The notes: generated from the sequence alone by a model not told the origin. Counted from the stretch's first letter, positions 52,250 to 61,266 are shown. The stretch is DNA of 64,000 bases from GCA-2706205 sp964215955 (GCA_964215955.1 CAXPDR010000017.1:124001-188000), one strand, 5' to 3'. Made by a program: numbers and translations.

Positions 52250-52550
52250 AACCAAGGCTTTACGTTTTTTCAACCATTTAGTGCTCATGAGAACATTAGA
52301 TCTAGCAAAATTTGCCATGATTTGATGTCATAAATTTACGGTTTTGTTAATAGCTTCTTAATAGAATAGAGCTTATGCCTATTTTACTAAACAAATTGAA
52401 CATGGTTTTCTAAAGAAGAAGGGCTTTAACTAGTTTAAATTACGTTTTTTCTTTATAATGCTCCTTGTAAGATATTTATAATCCCTTTATAATTAACTTA
52501 TAGTTAATCAAAAAAAGGTTAAAACCTTGTTGAACGTTGGTGGAATATCT
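52250..52550. other. 300-base intergenic region after korB
   Basis: A/T-rich with no gene. It carries a TATAAT at 52454-52459 without a good -35, the promoter at 52465-52493, and the 6-bp inverted repeat AAGGTT/AACCTT at 52515-52528. No terminator for korB is clear. Confidence 0.6.
52465..52493 (+). promoter_or_regulatory. Sigma-70 promoter of the tandem PilZ genes
   Basis: TTGTAA (52465-52470), 17-base spacer, TATAAT (52488-52493, exact). Transcription would begin near 52500, about 50 bases before the ATG at 52551. Confidence 0.6.
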
Positions 52551-53261
52551 ATGAATAAAGAAGAAATCAAAAAAGACCTTCGAGTTTCAGAAAACATCAA
52601 AGAACTTTCTAAAATTGTGAAAACGATCATCCATAAAAAGACTGGATTCACAGTTTGGCAAAATATAGACGATGAAAAACAAGTTATACCTGCTGTTATT
52701 ATCGAACAATTTTTAGGCCATGTGGATCTAACCTTAGAGTTTAGAACCAATGATTCAACGAAAATAAATAAAAGTTCTAAACTGTTTATGCTTAACCCTG
52801 AATCTTCTGTCTTGATTAAAGGAAAAGTCAAAATCGTTTCAAAGACTAAAATAAAAGTTATTGTAGATAAAAAATTCTATTTATCTGAGAAAAGAAAAAA
52901 TGGAAGAATAGATCTGAGTGAAAAAGAAATGTATGCCCAGATTCAAAGAAAAATTGATCTTAAAGACTCTCATAAAGACGAACAAGTTCGGGTTAAAGAT
53001 ATAAGTGATGGTGGGCTTGGCTTCTATATCACTCCAAGTCGAGCTGTTTTATTTCAGCCAGACTCAAAAATTGTCTTAGATTCTCTCGAGGGGGTTGATT
53101 TTGAAATCCCAGTAAAAGGAACTATCAAGCATGTGACTCCTGTTGCCAGCAATGATGCAAGCCTTTCAAATAAATTTCTTTTAGTAGGGGTTCAATTTGA
53201 TGATCCATTTGACAGTATTGACCGGATTGTTCAGAAAGTCGAAGTAAGTTATGTTGTATAA
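52551..53261 (+). CDS. PilZ-domain protein (first of tandem pair)
   Basis: About 236 residues. The start is put at ATG 52551 (GGTGGA upstream) because the paralogue aligns from that Met; a TTG at 52527 would add eight residues. The N-terminal half (1-110) is a beta-rich YcgR-like domain, and the C-terminal half is PilZ with RKNGR (RxxxR) and DISDGG (DxSxxG), both c-di-GMP contacts intact. It likely adjusts motility or surface behaviour in response to c-di-GMP. A paralogue follows 29 bases later. Confidence 0.82.
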   Translation: MNKEEIKKDLRVSENIKELSKIVKTIIHKKTGFTVWQNIDDEKQVIPAVIIEQFLGHVDLTLEFRTNDSTKINKSSKLFMLNPESSVLIKGKVKIVSKTKIKVIVDKKFYLSEKRKNGRIDLSEKEMYAQIQRKIDLKDSHKDEQVRVKDISDGGLGFYITPSRAVLFQPDSKIVLDSLEGVDFEIPVKGTIKHVTPVASNDASLSNKFLLVGVQFDDPFDSIDRIVQKVEVSYVV

Positions 53262-53290
53262 GTAAGACTTTAAACAAAGGTTAATACCTG

Positions 53291-53986
53291 ATGAATAAAA
53301 ACCTAAGGCTCACCAATAGCTTAGAAGAACTCGCTGATATTGTTAAATCCATTAAAAATGAAAATATTAAGATTATGTTGTGGCAGACAATTGAAGGGGA
53401 AAAAAAAATTCTTAACGGGGAATTAAAAAATCATATTCATAAAAACGATCAACTTCTTCTCAACTTTTCTTTTAAAAAAAAAACATCAGTAGTTGAAGAT
53501 GAAAAGCTTTATATGTTTTGTGAGAAAAAAAATATTCTCATTAAAGGGAAAATAAAGCTCTGCCAAAATGAATCTGTCCAAATAAAAGTAGATAAGAAGT
53601 TCTATCTAAATGAGCAAAGGACTTTGTATCGAATGGATGTTACTGAAAAAAACATCACGATTATTATCTCAAGAACGATTGAGCAACAGGGAAGAGAAAA
53701 ACAAGAGACTGTGCAATTAAGAAATCTTTGTAATGAAGGATGTGGTTTTCTTATAACCCAAGCCAGGGCAACTCATTATGCTGTTGGTAATTCAGTTCAA
53801 ATTGACAAGTTTGGAACGATCCAATTAAAGCAACCTATTAAAGGTAAAATTGCCCACGTGACCAGTGTACCTATTGGTAATGGATTAACAGATAATCAAT
53901 TTTTGGTCGGTTTTTCTTTTGATGAAACTGTTCCCAATATTGATCATTTTCTCCAGATGATAGAATTTGGTATGACTGAATTCTAA
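53291..53986 (+). CDS. PilZ-domain protein (second of tandem pair, divergent motif)
   Basis: A 231-residue paralogue of the preceding protein, recognisable along its full length (LEELADIVKSI vs IKELSKIVKTI; KVDKKFYL vs IVDKKFYL; IKGKIAHVT vs VKGTIKHVT). RTLYR keeps the RxxxR arm, but the DxSxxG arm reads NLCNEG, with the Asp and Ser replaced. c-di-GMP binding may be weakened or altered. AAAGG precedes the ATG. The pair is probably one transcript and the second copy may have taken another ligand or a scaffolding role. Confidence 0.78.
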   Translation: MNKNLRLTNSLEELADIVKSIKNENIKIMLWQTIEGEKKILNGELKNHIHKNDQLLLNFSFKKKTSVVEDEKLYMFCEKKNILIKGKIKLCQNESVQIKVDKKFYLNEQRTLYRMDVTEKNITIIISRTIEQQGREKQETVQLRNLCNEGCGFLITQARATHYAVGNSVQIDKFGTIQLKQPIKGKIAHVTSVPIGNGLTDNQFLVGFSFDETVPNIDHFLQMIEFGMTEF

Positions 53987-54046
53987 AAAATATTCAAGTT
54001 TTACTATATCTTCAACTTCTAAAAAGATTCTAATACAATATATTTT

Positions 54047-54421
54047 ATGAATAAAAATTTCAAAAACATATTTTTAATAGATAGCTTAGGGGCATGTCTT
54101 AGTTTTTTACTGGCTTTTTTTATTTTTCCCCCGTACTCAGAGGTGTTGGGTGTTTCTAAATACCTTCTTTATGTTCTTGGATCAATAGCTTTAACTTATA
54201 CTTTGTATTCTTTATGTATTTATAAACTGATTCAAAAAATAAAGTCTTGGATGCTGTTATTACTTATTATTTTGAATACTAGCTATTGCATAGGTATATT
54301 ATCTATCTTGGTACTTCATACCAGCATTACAAGTTTAGGGACAATGTTTTTTATCACTGAGGCACTTGTGATTTTTATTTTAGTGACCTTCGAAATAAAA
54401 ACTCTAATTAAATTTCAATGA
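54047..54421 (+). CDS. Small four-helix membrane protein of unknown function
   Basis: A 124-residue protein with four hydrophobic segments (about 9-27, 37-57, 66-85, 93-114) and short loops. No charged motif suggesting transport or catalysis. It starts at ATG without a clear ribosome site and stands 60 bases after the PilZ pair. No family recognised. Confidence 0.6.
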   Translation: MNKNFKNIFLIDSLGACLSFLLAFFIFPPYSEVLGVSKYLLYVLGSIALTYTLYSLCIYKLIQKIKSWMLLLLIILNTSYCIGILSILVLHTSITSLGTMFFITEALVIFILVTFEIKTLIKFQ

Positions 54422-54540
54422 AAAATTTCTATGTATATTAATTCATACTATTTCACCAAAGGCGACAGCATAAATCTGATTCCCATAGAGTGATTAAAAA
54501 ACTACAAGCATTTTAGTCCAGGAAAAGCTAAACTTCGTAA

Positions 54541-56151
54541 TCAGTGATGATTTTCGATATAATCTGAATTCTTAAAAAACTTAACCTCAGGGTTTTTCTC
54601 TTCACAAAGCTTTAAATCCCACGGAGATTTTACCCCGTAACATAAGCGATCTTTTCCATCGACTAAAATATTACCAGAGTAATTGGACTTAAATGAGTCT
54701 TCTTGTTTTTTATCCTTAAACTTAAGCCATCTAACACCACTAAACGGTGTTCCCTCATAATCAGCATTAACGTTATACTCGTCTTCAAGTCTAAATTTTA
54801 CGACTTCAAATTGAAGTGCACCAACAGCTCCTAACATTTTTGCTCCTGTTGAAGGACGAATAAAAAGTTGAGTTGCTCCTTCTTCGGAAAGTTGTCTTAA
54901 GCCTTTATCTAATTGTTTCCCTTTCATAGGGTCTTTTAGAGCAACACTTTTAAAAAGCTCGGGTGCGAAAGAGGGGATTCCTGAGTACATAAATTTTTCA
55001 CCCTCAGTGAATGTATCTCCAATTTGAAGTTTTCCTGTATCATGAACACCAATGATATCTCCAGGAAATGCTTCTTCTACTAATTCACGATCTCTGGCTT
55101 GAAAGATTTGAGGACTTGTAATTTTAATTTCTTTTTCAGAGCGAACATGAAAAATTTTGGTATTTCTTTTAAAAACACCTGAGCAAACTCGCATAAATGC
55201 AATTCTGTCTCTATGTTTTTTATCCATATTGGCCTGGATTTTGAAAATGAAACCAGAAAACTTTTTATGATCTGGACTAATATCTTGGGTCTCTGAATTT
55301 ACATCATATGGTTTTAGTCTCGCTGATCTTGTTTTTGGACCTGGAGCATAATTCGTAATCATATCTAGAACTTCTTTTACACCAAAATTAAATAGTGCAG
55401 AACCAAAAAATACTGGAGTTTGAATACCGCTTAAATAAAGTTCCTGGTTAAAGGGCTCAATCAACTCTTCAACCATTAAAAGATCTTCTGCTAGTTTTTC
55501 TTTTAAAGCTTCTCCCATAAACTCGACAATATGTGGTGCATCTAAATCAGTTGCATCAATAATCGTTGGATTAAATGGGTCTTTTTTATCACCAAATGAT
55601 CTAATCATTTTAGTTTTAAAATCATAAACACCTTTAAAATCGACTCCATCCCCAATTGGCCAAGTCATAGGACAACATTGAATAGAAAGTTTCTTTTCAA
55701 TATTGTCAATTAACTCAAAAGGATCCATGGCATCACGGTCAAACTTATTAATAAAGGTTGTTACAGGTGTATCTCTTAAACGACAAACATCCATTAATTT
55801 TTCAGTTTGTCCCTCAACCCCCTTAGCTCCATCAATCATCATAAGAACAGACTCTACTGCGGTTAAGGTTCTATAGGTATCTTCGGAAAAATCCTTGTGT
55901 CCCGGAGTATCTAGTAGGTGAACAGCTCGTTCATTATAATTATATGACATTACAGAGGATGTAATAGAGATACCTCTATCTTGTTCCATTTGCATCCAGT
56001 CAGACTTTGCAAATTCACCATCTTTTGCTTTTACCTTTCCAGCTTCACGTACAACCCCTCCAAACCAAAGTAGCTTTTCAGTAACAGTTGTTTTCCCTGC
56101 ATCTGGGTGAGAAATAATCGCAAATGTGCATCTAGTTAAATCTTTACTCAT
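54541..56151 (-). CDS. prfC: Peptide chain release factor 3
   Basis: A 536-residue translational GTPase that removes RF1/RF2 from the ribosome after termination. G1 is SHPDAGKTT (14-22), then ITSSVMSY, DTPGHKDFSEDTYRTL (G3) and NKFDRD (G4); the order and length match RF3 rather than EF-G. The 5' region on this strand is unusually A-rich (see the next feature), and AAAGGT lies before the ATG at 56151. Stand-alone gene. All nucleotide-binding motifs are intact. Confidence 0.96.
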   Translation of the reverse strand: MSKDLTRCTFAIISHPDAGKTTVTEKLLWFGGVVREAGKVKAKDGEFAKSDWMQMEQDRGISITSSVMSYNYNERAVHLLDTPGHKDFSEDTYRTLTAVESVLMMIDGAKGVEGQTEKLMDVCRLRDTPVTTFINKFDRDAMDPFELIDNIEKKLSIQCCPMTWPIGDGVDFKGVYDFKTKMIRSFGDKKDPFNPTIIDATDLDAPHIVEFMGEALKEKLAEDLLMVEELIEPFNQELYLSGIQTPVFFGSALFNFGVKEVLDMITNYAPGPKTRSARLKPYDVNSETQDISPDHKKFSGFIFKIQANMDKKHRDRIAFMRVCSGVFKRNTKIFHVRSEKEIKITSPQIFQARDRELVEEAFPGDIIGVHDTGKLQIGDTFTEGEKFMYSGIPSFAPELFKSVALKDPMKGKQLDKGLRQLSEEGATQLFIRPSTGAKMLGAVGALQFEVVKFRLEDEYNVNADYEGTPFSGVRWLKFKDKKQEDSFKSNYSGNILVDGKDRLCYGVKSPWDLKLCEEKNPEVKFFKNSDYIENHH

Positions 56152-56593
56152 TTTTTACCTTTAAAATTAATTTCTTGTAAAATAAAAGCTAGTAATAATG
56201 GTTGCTTATGTTGTTTTTGAGCTTTTATTTACTTTTATCCACTTTTAACAATTTTTATTATGTGATGTTGTTTTTATGTGGTTTTTTCAAAGTCACTGTT
56301 GTTTTTTTGTTGTTTTTTTGTGGTTAAAAATCCACTAGAAAAGCAATAAAACTGACAGGTCGATTTGAATTAAAGAGTAAAATAACGCTTGTAGCCTAAA
56401 ATGTAAATTTAATTATTTCTCGAGTGTAACTTCTAATTTATTTAAGGAATGCACAGAGATGTTAATTAGACTTGATAAGGAAAAATTAAAGACAGCTAAC
56501 GCCATATTAGAAATCTCTTAGCCTTGTTTTTTATAAGCTCCTAAGAATTAATTCATTGGATGCTAATATGTTAAAACCAGTTTTAGTTAATTC
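56152..56593. other. T-rich leader region and gene-free stretch upstream of prfC
   Basis: From 56165 to 56335 the plus strand is strongly T-rich with repeated TGTTTTTTTG-like units, so the prfC leader on the minus strand is A-rich (ACAACAAAAAAACAAC). A single DnaA-box-like TTATCCACT is near 56236. From 56340 to 56590 I see no gene; a 20-codon frame at 56460-56522 (starting MLIRLDKEKLKT) could be a remnant. A 10-bp inverted repeat TAAGAATTAA/TTAATTCTTA (56542-56551 and 56587-56596) encloses a second hairpin AAAAC/GTTTT. Confidence 0.6.
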
Positions 56594-56820
56594 TTAACCA
56601 CCACCAGAGCCGTCACCATCTTCTAGCTTAACTCTTAATTGGCGATTGGTATTAATTAGCTGGTTTAGTTGGTTAGCAGGTAATTCAAAAATAGAGTTAT
56701 TTGAATCAGATCTTAATTGAACATTACCTAATACGTTATCATAGATTCTAGTTAATTTGATCAAACCTTCCACTATTTGTAGTTCTGACCTCTTTAATCT
56801 CTTAATAAAAAATGTTTCAT
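56594..56820 (-). pseudogene. Small frameshifted gene next to the broken HTH regulator
   Basis: The ATG at 56820 overlaps the stop of the preceding frame as ATGA. Only eight codons follow before a stop, but if one T is added to the run of six T after MKH, a 75-residue product appears (IVEGLIKLTRIYDNVLGNVQ in its middle, ending LEDGDGSGGG) down to the stop at 56594-56596. The frame is clean of stops after the shift, which supports recent inactivation or an assembly error. Family not recognised. Forms a couple with the regulator pseudogene upstream. Confidence 0.55.
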
Positions 56821-57535
56821 TGTAGCTCCTCCCCAGGTGGCATGCTATTGTTTTTATTCATTGATGTAAATGTATCACAAAGTCCAATAGAAAATGATGG
56901 GATATTTCTCAAGTTGTTTTTATCTCTATAGATCTTTTGAAGTTCATCATGTGCTCTCCTATAAATCGCTTGAATTTTTTTTGAGCTTCAAAAGATAAGC
57001 CACCTGATAGGGAATGGACGTAGTTTCTTTCATAACCAACGTGTTCAGGCTGATAGAAATTAGCATATGCCTTTTGATTCCATGAAATGACCTAACTAAA
57101 ATTCCTGAATCAACAACTTTGTAAATTCCGTTTAATTCAGAAATGATCCCTTTATCTTGTAATATACTTAAAGAGGACTTTCCAAGTGAACCAAAAACTT
57201 CAGATACTTGTTCTATTGTCGTCCCATTTGGTAATTCACGTAGAAGATAAGTTACAAAATGATTTCGATCATGAAGTAAATCTTCAAGTTCCTCATCTAA
57301 GAGTTTTTTTCTTTTCCTTCATATATACTTTGAATACTTTACCTAGATTTTTACCAAGTTCATTATCAACTAACGATATGGCCTTTTTTATTAAGGCAGG
57401 ATTCTTAGACCCAATTAGAAGCTTAAAAATATTATCAATATTTGGGAGCTTTCTCTCATTTTTGATTCGATTAAAACTATCTCGTGAAATAAATATTTTT
57501 TTAGCGATCTTAGCTTCTTTTAGTCTAGGATACAT
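56817..57535 (-). pseudogene. Broken HTH regulator (TIGR02147/DUF4423-like)
   Basis: An intact 80-codon opening (57293-57535, MYPRLKEAKIAKKIF, with GAGGGAGA upstream) is followed in other frames by continuing protein-like sequence: LLDEELEDLLHDRNHFVTYL and RELPNGTTIEQVSEVF (first shift at a run of seven A), then WNQKAYANFYQPEHVGYERN and SLSGGLSFEAQ (second shift near 57085), then IQAIYRRAHDELQKIYRD up to PPGEELQ (third shift at a run of eight A). Together they make a regulator of about 240 residues with an N-terminal helix-turn-helix, a winged-helix middle and a helical C-terminus, the shape of TIGR02147-type proteins. Three shifts in one gene make a functional product unlikely. Confidence 0.65.
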
Positions 57536-57650
57536 TTTATCTAAGTCTCCCTCACGTAAAATTGTATAATTATTAGGAAAAAAGTTCCTGAATTATTCTT
57601 AATATATAATAAATCTCAATTCAATACTTAAGGATTTCGATAAATAAATT

Positions 57651-60239
57651 ATGAGAATGTTAGTTAGACTAGTACTCATAGTTTTTTCAGTTATCTTAGT
57701 CTCCTGTGGAGGCTCAGAAATTGATGTGCAACTTCGAACAGAAAAAATTGTTTCTAAAAAAGCAGTTGTGAGCAATGTTCAGGTTGTTGATAATCAACTC
57801 ATTATTGATGGGGTTGATCTAGCTAGTGTCGAGAGTGTTAAATTAGAGACCTCTTCTGGAGTAATCAAAGACTTTATTATTGATTCAAAAACACCTAATC
57901 AAATCCTAGCTTCAGGACTTACAAATATTCAACTAGCTGTGGGATCTGTGATGAACCTAGTCATTGCGGATGCTCATGGAGCAAGTTCTACTGCAATGAC
58001 AATCAGTCTAGCTAACGGATCCATTACAGCTAGGATGCTTTCAGATATGGGAGCTGCAGATGGTGATGTTTTAGTTTATGACCAAGCGGGAGAGGTTTGG
58101 GAGCCGAGAGCTCTTTCTGGGTTAAATCTTGTAGGAAGCTGGGATGCAAATATCAATTCTCCAAGTCTTGCAGATGGTGGTGCGAATACCTCTCCGCTTG
58201 CAGGTGATTATTATATTGTAGGAATTGCAGGTACAACCCTTATTGATACAGAAGCAAGCTGGAATCCAGGAGATTGGATTATCTTTAATGGATCAACTTG
58301 GGATAAGATTACAAATACTTCAGATGTAGCAAGCTTTAATGGAAGACAAGGAGTAGTCTCTCCTCAAGCAAATGATTATACCTGGAATCAAATTGATAAA
58401 ACTTTATCTCCAATCGGAGATCTTTCCAATGTAGATACAAGTGGAGCTGTAAATGGTTCAGTTTTAAAGTTTGATGGAGCTAATTGGGTGGTTGGAGTTG
58501 ATAATGCGGGAGCAGGATCAAGTGATACTATCACATCAACAACAAATACAATTATAACAGCAGATACAGATGCAAATAATTCTGGTGATATTGTGTTTCA
58601 GACAGCTGGATCAACTAAGGCAACACTTAGTAATGATGGTGATTTAAATCTTGGATCAACTGTTCAAAGTGGAGTTGGAACCACAGTTCTATCAGTCGGA
58701 TCAACTAATGAACCAACAGTGATCTCTCTTGGAGAAGACACGGATAATAAATCAAATATTACTTGGGATAATACGAATAATTACGTTTCCATTGGAACCA
58801 GATCAGCTTCAACTGATTACACGGATACGCTTGTAGTTAAAGATGGAAATGTAGGTATAGGGACAGCAACGCCTTCATCAAGGCTTGATTTAGGATCAAT
58901 CGTAAGTGGTGTAAGTGATGTCTACAATCTTACGACCGATCTATCTGGAGGGGCAATTGGTGTTGAGAGTGCTTCGATATACAATCAAGTGAGAGATACT
59001 AATGGGAGTAGTGGAACTTTATCTGCAGTAGTCAACGATATTGGAGGAACTTCTGGAGGAAGAGTAAACGGTGTTTGGAATAAGCTTTCTTCAAGTGCAA
59101 TTATCTCAGTGAGAGGTATTTTTAATTCTGGAACTTTACTTGATGGAACAGGTTATGGTATGAGAACTGTTTTATCTACATATAACGATGCTACTTCTGA
59201 ATCAATTTATGGCAGTTTTTTTGATGCCACAACATATAACAGTTCGGATAGGGCCTATGGTAACTTTGTGCAAAGTAATGCAGCTAGTACAGGTGGTATT
59301 CAATACGGAACTTATGTGGATTTAAGTGCAGGTGCTGCAACTAAATACCCAGCAATCTTTCTAGGGGGAAATGTTGGGATTGGGACGATAAATCCTACTG
59401 GATTGTTAGATATTTCTTCAAGTGATACAAGTGGTACAAATTTAAATATTATCAATTCTGGTACTGGTGGTGATTCAAGTGCCCAATTAAGAGTGACAAG
59501 TGATAGTTCTTCGGGGTTTTTTGGAGCATTTGATGATGGTCATTCAGTTCCTGCATGGAGAGATAGGGCTATGTTTGGTGCGAATTCAGCAGCTTCAGGG
59601 ATTACTATTTCTGCCCATAATTCCGGACAAGATATAAGGTTTACGACCAACTCACTTACTGATGAAAGAATGAGAATTTCTTCAGCAGGTAACGTCGGGA
59701 TTGGGACGATTAACCCTGATGACGTTCTAGATGTTGTTGGAGATGTTGATACAACCGGTTGCTTTCAAACAGGAAATACAACCAATGTAGGTGGTACTTG
59801 TGTATCTGACAAGAGGCTTAAAAAGGATATTAAAAATGTTAATAATTCTTTGAAAAGAATCTTAGGATTAAGGCCTGTCCAATATGTTTGGAGGCCTGAA
59901 TTTATTGATGTCCACAATAAAGAAGGAAGAGAATTTGGGCTAATTGCTCAGGAAGTTGAAGAAGTTTTTCCTGAACTAGTGGTAACCAAAGAAGACGGCT
60001 ACAAGCGTGTTAAATACGATGTTTCATTCACTTTACATATTATTAATTCAATTAAAGAGTTTTTTGGAATCTATGAAAAAGAGCAAAAAGAACAAAATGA
60101 CTTGATTTCCAAGCAAGGTCGTAAGATAGCTTCTTTAGAAGAGGAGAACGCTGAAATTAAGGCTAAAAATGTAGAGATTCAAAACGAATTGAAGGGTTTA
60201 AGACTTATGATTCAAAATTTAAGCGAAAAAGTTAATTAA
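57651..60239 (+). CDS. Surface lipoprotein fibre with C-terminal S74 chaperone (MAT-like)
   Basis: An 862-residue protein. Lipoprotein signal ends LVSC (Cys19). A beta-rich repetitive shaft follows, including a collar-like segment (VGSWDANINSPSLADGG, WNPGDWIIFNGSTWDKI) and three GNVGIGT repeats before ...LDLGS, ...LDISS and ...LDVVG. The C-terminus is a peptidase S74 intramolecular chaperone starting at SDKRLKKDI (Ser719, with Lys724 as the catalytic dyad partner), then FGLIAQEVEEVFPELV and a long coiled coil. In phage tail spikes this domain trimerises and cuts itself off. Similar lipidated or secreted fibres (mosaic adhesive trimers) are known in Bdellovibrio, where they bind prey. Confidence 0.88.
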   Translation: MRMLVRLVLIVFSVILVSCGGSEIDVQLRTEKIVSKKAVVSNVQVVDNQLIIDGVDLASVESVKLETSSGVIKDFIIDSKTPNQILASGLTNIQLAVGSVMNLVIADAHGASSTAMTISLANGSITARMLSDMGAADGDVLVYDQAGEVWEPRALSGLNLVGSWDANINSPSLADGGANTSPLAGDYYIVGIAGTTLIDTEASWNPGDWIIFNGSTWDKITNTSDVASFNGRQGVVSPQANDYTWNQIDKTLSPIGDLSNVDTSGAVNGSVLKFDGANWVVGVDNAGAGSSDTITSTTNTIITADTDANNSGDIVFQTAGSTKATLSNDGDLNLGSTVQSGVGTTVLSVGSTNEPTVISLGEDTDNKSNITWDNTNNYVSIGTRSASTDYTDTLVVKDGNVGIGTATPSSRLDLGSIVSGVSDVYNLTTDLSGGAIGVESASIYNQVRDTNGSSGTLSAVVNDIGGTSGGRVNGVWNKLSSSAIISVRGIFNSGTLLDGTGYGMRTVLSTYNDATSESIYGSFFDATTYNSSDRAYGNFVQSNAASTGGIQYGTYVDLSAGAATKYPAIFLGGNVGIGTINPTGLLDISSSDTSGTNLNIINSGTGGDSSAQLRVTSDSSSGFFGAFDDGHSVPAWRDRAMFGANSAASGITISAHNSGQDIRFTTNSLTDERMRISSAGNVGIGTINPDDVLDVVGDVDTTGCFQTGNTTNVGGTCVSDKRLKKDIKNVNNSLKRILGLRPVQYVWRPEFIDVHNKEGREFGLIAQEVEEVFPELVVTKEDGYKRVKYDVSFTLHIINSIKEFFGIYEKEQKEQNDLISKQGRKIASLEEENAEIKAKNVEIQNELKGLRLMIQNLSEKVN

Positions 60240-60461
60240 CACGAAAACTTGCTTTGTCAGGTACTTAACTCGACTTGTTTTTAGTACTTTAATAGCATTA
60301 ATTTATAGCCTTTCTATATATAATCAACAGTTTGAAAATGTAAGAAACCCAGTGGAGTTTAACGCGTTTTGTTTTCGGTCTCGGAGAATGGTGAGTTAAT
60401 TAAAAATAAGTTTAATGCACAATGTATAACTGATTTGGACGAATACGTCTATGAAAAGTAG
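60239..60461 (+). pseudogene. Frameshifted fragment of a small membrane-anchored protein
   Basis: Between the fibre gene and the next lipoprotein there is protein-like sequence without a start codon: LVFSTLIALIYSLSIYNQQF followed by ENVRNPVEFNAFCFR in one frame, then ENGELIKNKFNAQCITDLDE and YVYEK to a stop at 60459-60461 in another. The join lies near 60376. A single membrane helix and a short exported domain would result. Missing start and frameshift mark it as a remnant. Confidence 0.45.
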
Positions 60462-60463
60462 AA

Positions 60464-60469
60464 TATAAT
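60464..60469 (+). promoter_or_regulatory. -10 box of the lipoprotein gene at 60501
   Basis: Exact TATAAT at 60464-60469; it contains the ATG at 60468, which makes that ATG unlikely as a start and favours the ATG at 60501 with TTGGAG upstream. The -35 is not clear. Confidence 0.4.
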
Positions 60470-60500
60470 GTGTGACATTATTATTTGTTGGAGAATAAAT

Positions 60501-61061
60501 ATGAGAATAAACTTTAGACCCTTTGTAATTGCCATGAAATTAATGGTGATGTCTCATTTGGTATCTTGTAATGTTTTAAAATCTATAACAAATGGGGAAA
60601 CCGAAATTAAAGATGATTTTTTTGAAAAAGAATTTATAGAAGCAAGAGATGGTAGCTATATTACCGGATGTATTTCAGATGGTTCAGGGCTTGATTATCA
60701 AATCCAAGTTTTTAATTCTAATGGTTTTAGTACCATAACCACAAATTACTATGGGGATGGCCTAGGTTGTAGTTCAACTCTTTATGCCGATGAAATAGTT
60801 ACAGGAAATTATTATGGCGGTTATGGTGAAATCATTTTGGAAATTGTTTCAAGAGACCTTACAAGTAGAGTGCTGGCAACTTCTTTTAATTCTACTGTCG
60901 AATGTGGTTTTAATGACTGGGTTGATGATTCAACAAAAAATATATTAGGAGTTGATTGTCTTGGTAGAACTAGAACTAAAGGGCAAAAGCTAGGCTTAGA
61001 AACCGAATATGATGAAGACGGGAATGTCTACATCGATGGCGTCTTTTATCAAAAAATTTAA
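60501..61061 (+). CDS. Lipoprotein of unknown function
   Basis: About 186 residues. Start at ATG 60501 (TTGGAGAA upstream) gives a lipoprotein signal ending HLVSC (Cys23). The mature part is beta-rich, with Gly/Tyr turns (TNYYGDGLGC, TGNYYGGYGE) and four Cys that could pair. It sits downstream of the fibre gene and upstream of another lipoprotein, and probably is surface or periplasm exposed. No family recognised. Confidence 0.65.
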   Translation: MRINFRPFVIAMKLMVMSHLVSCNVLKSITNGETEIKDDFFEKEFIEARDGSYITGCISDGSGLDYQIQVFNSNGFSTITTNYYGDGLGCSSTLYADEIVTGNYYGGYGEIILEIVSRDLTSRVLATSFNSTVECGFNDWVDDSTKNILGVDCLGRTRTKGQKLGLETEYDEDGNVYIDGVFYQKI

Positions 61062-61180
61062 TCAATACTTCTTCTCATGTGGTTTGTTAAATATGGCATT
61101 AATAATTTCTGCATTTAATTGTGCCTACTTTTTTTGGCAAAATAAGTTCTAAACAACAAAAATTCTTTAATGGAATAACC

Positions 61181-61208
61181 TAATTATAGGCTTAATCCGC
61201 ACCGATAG
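61181..61208 (+). promoter_or_regulatory. Possible sigma-28-like promoter of the lipoprotein gene at 61267
   Basis: ACCGATAG at 61201-61208 (six of eight against GCCGATAA) with TAAT at 61181-61184, spacing one base longer than ideal. About 60 bases before the ATG at 61267. Weak evidence. Confidence 0.3.
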
Positions 61209-61266
61209 GGAGTTATGTTAAGATTGAATAACTGTATTGATGATGGGGAATACATTGGTTTAAGTT

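Noticed and set aside
56236..56244. DnaA-box-like TTATCCACT as a sign of a replication origin
   Set aside because: A single imperfect box without a cluster, dnaA, dnaN or unwinding element is not evidence for an origin.
57290..57535. The 80-codon frame as an independent small HTH protein
   Set aside because: Coding sequence clearly continues in the other frames beyond its stop, so it is the front part of a broken longer gene.
61036..61152. 38-codon frame with a hydrophobic end overlapping the lipoprotein gene
   Set aside because: No ribosome site, overlaps a better gene, and its length is expected by chance.
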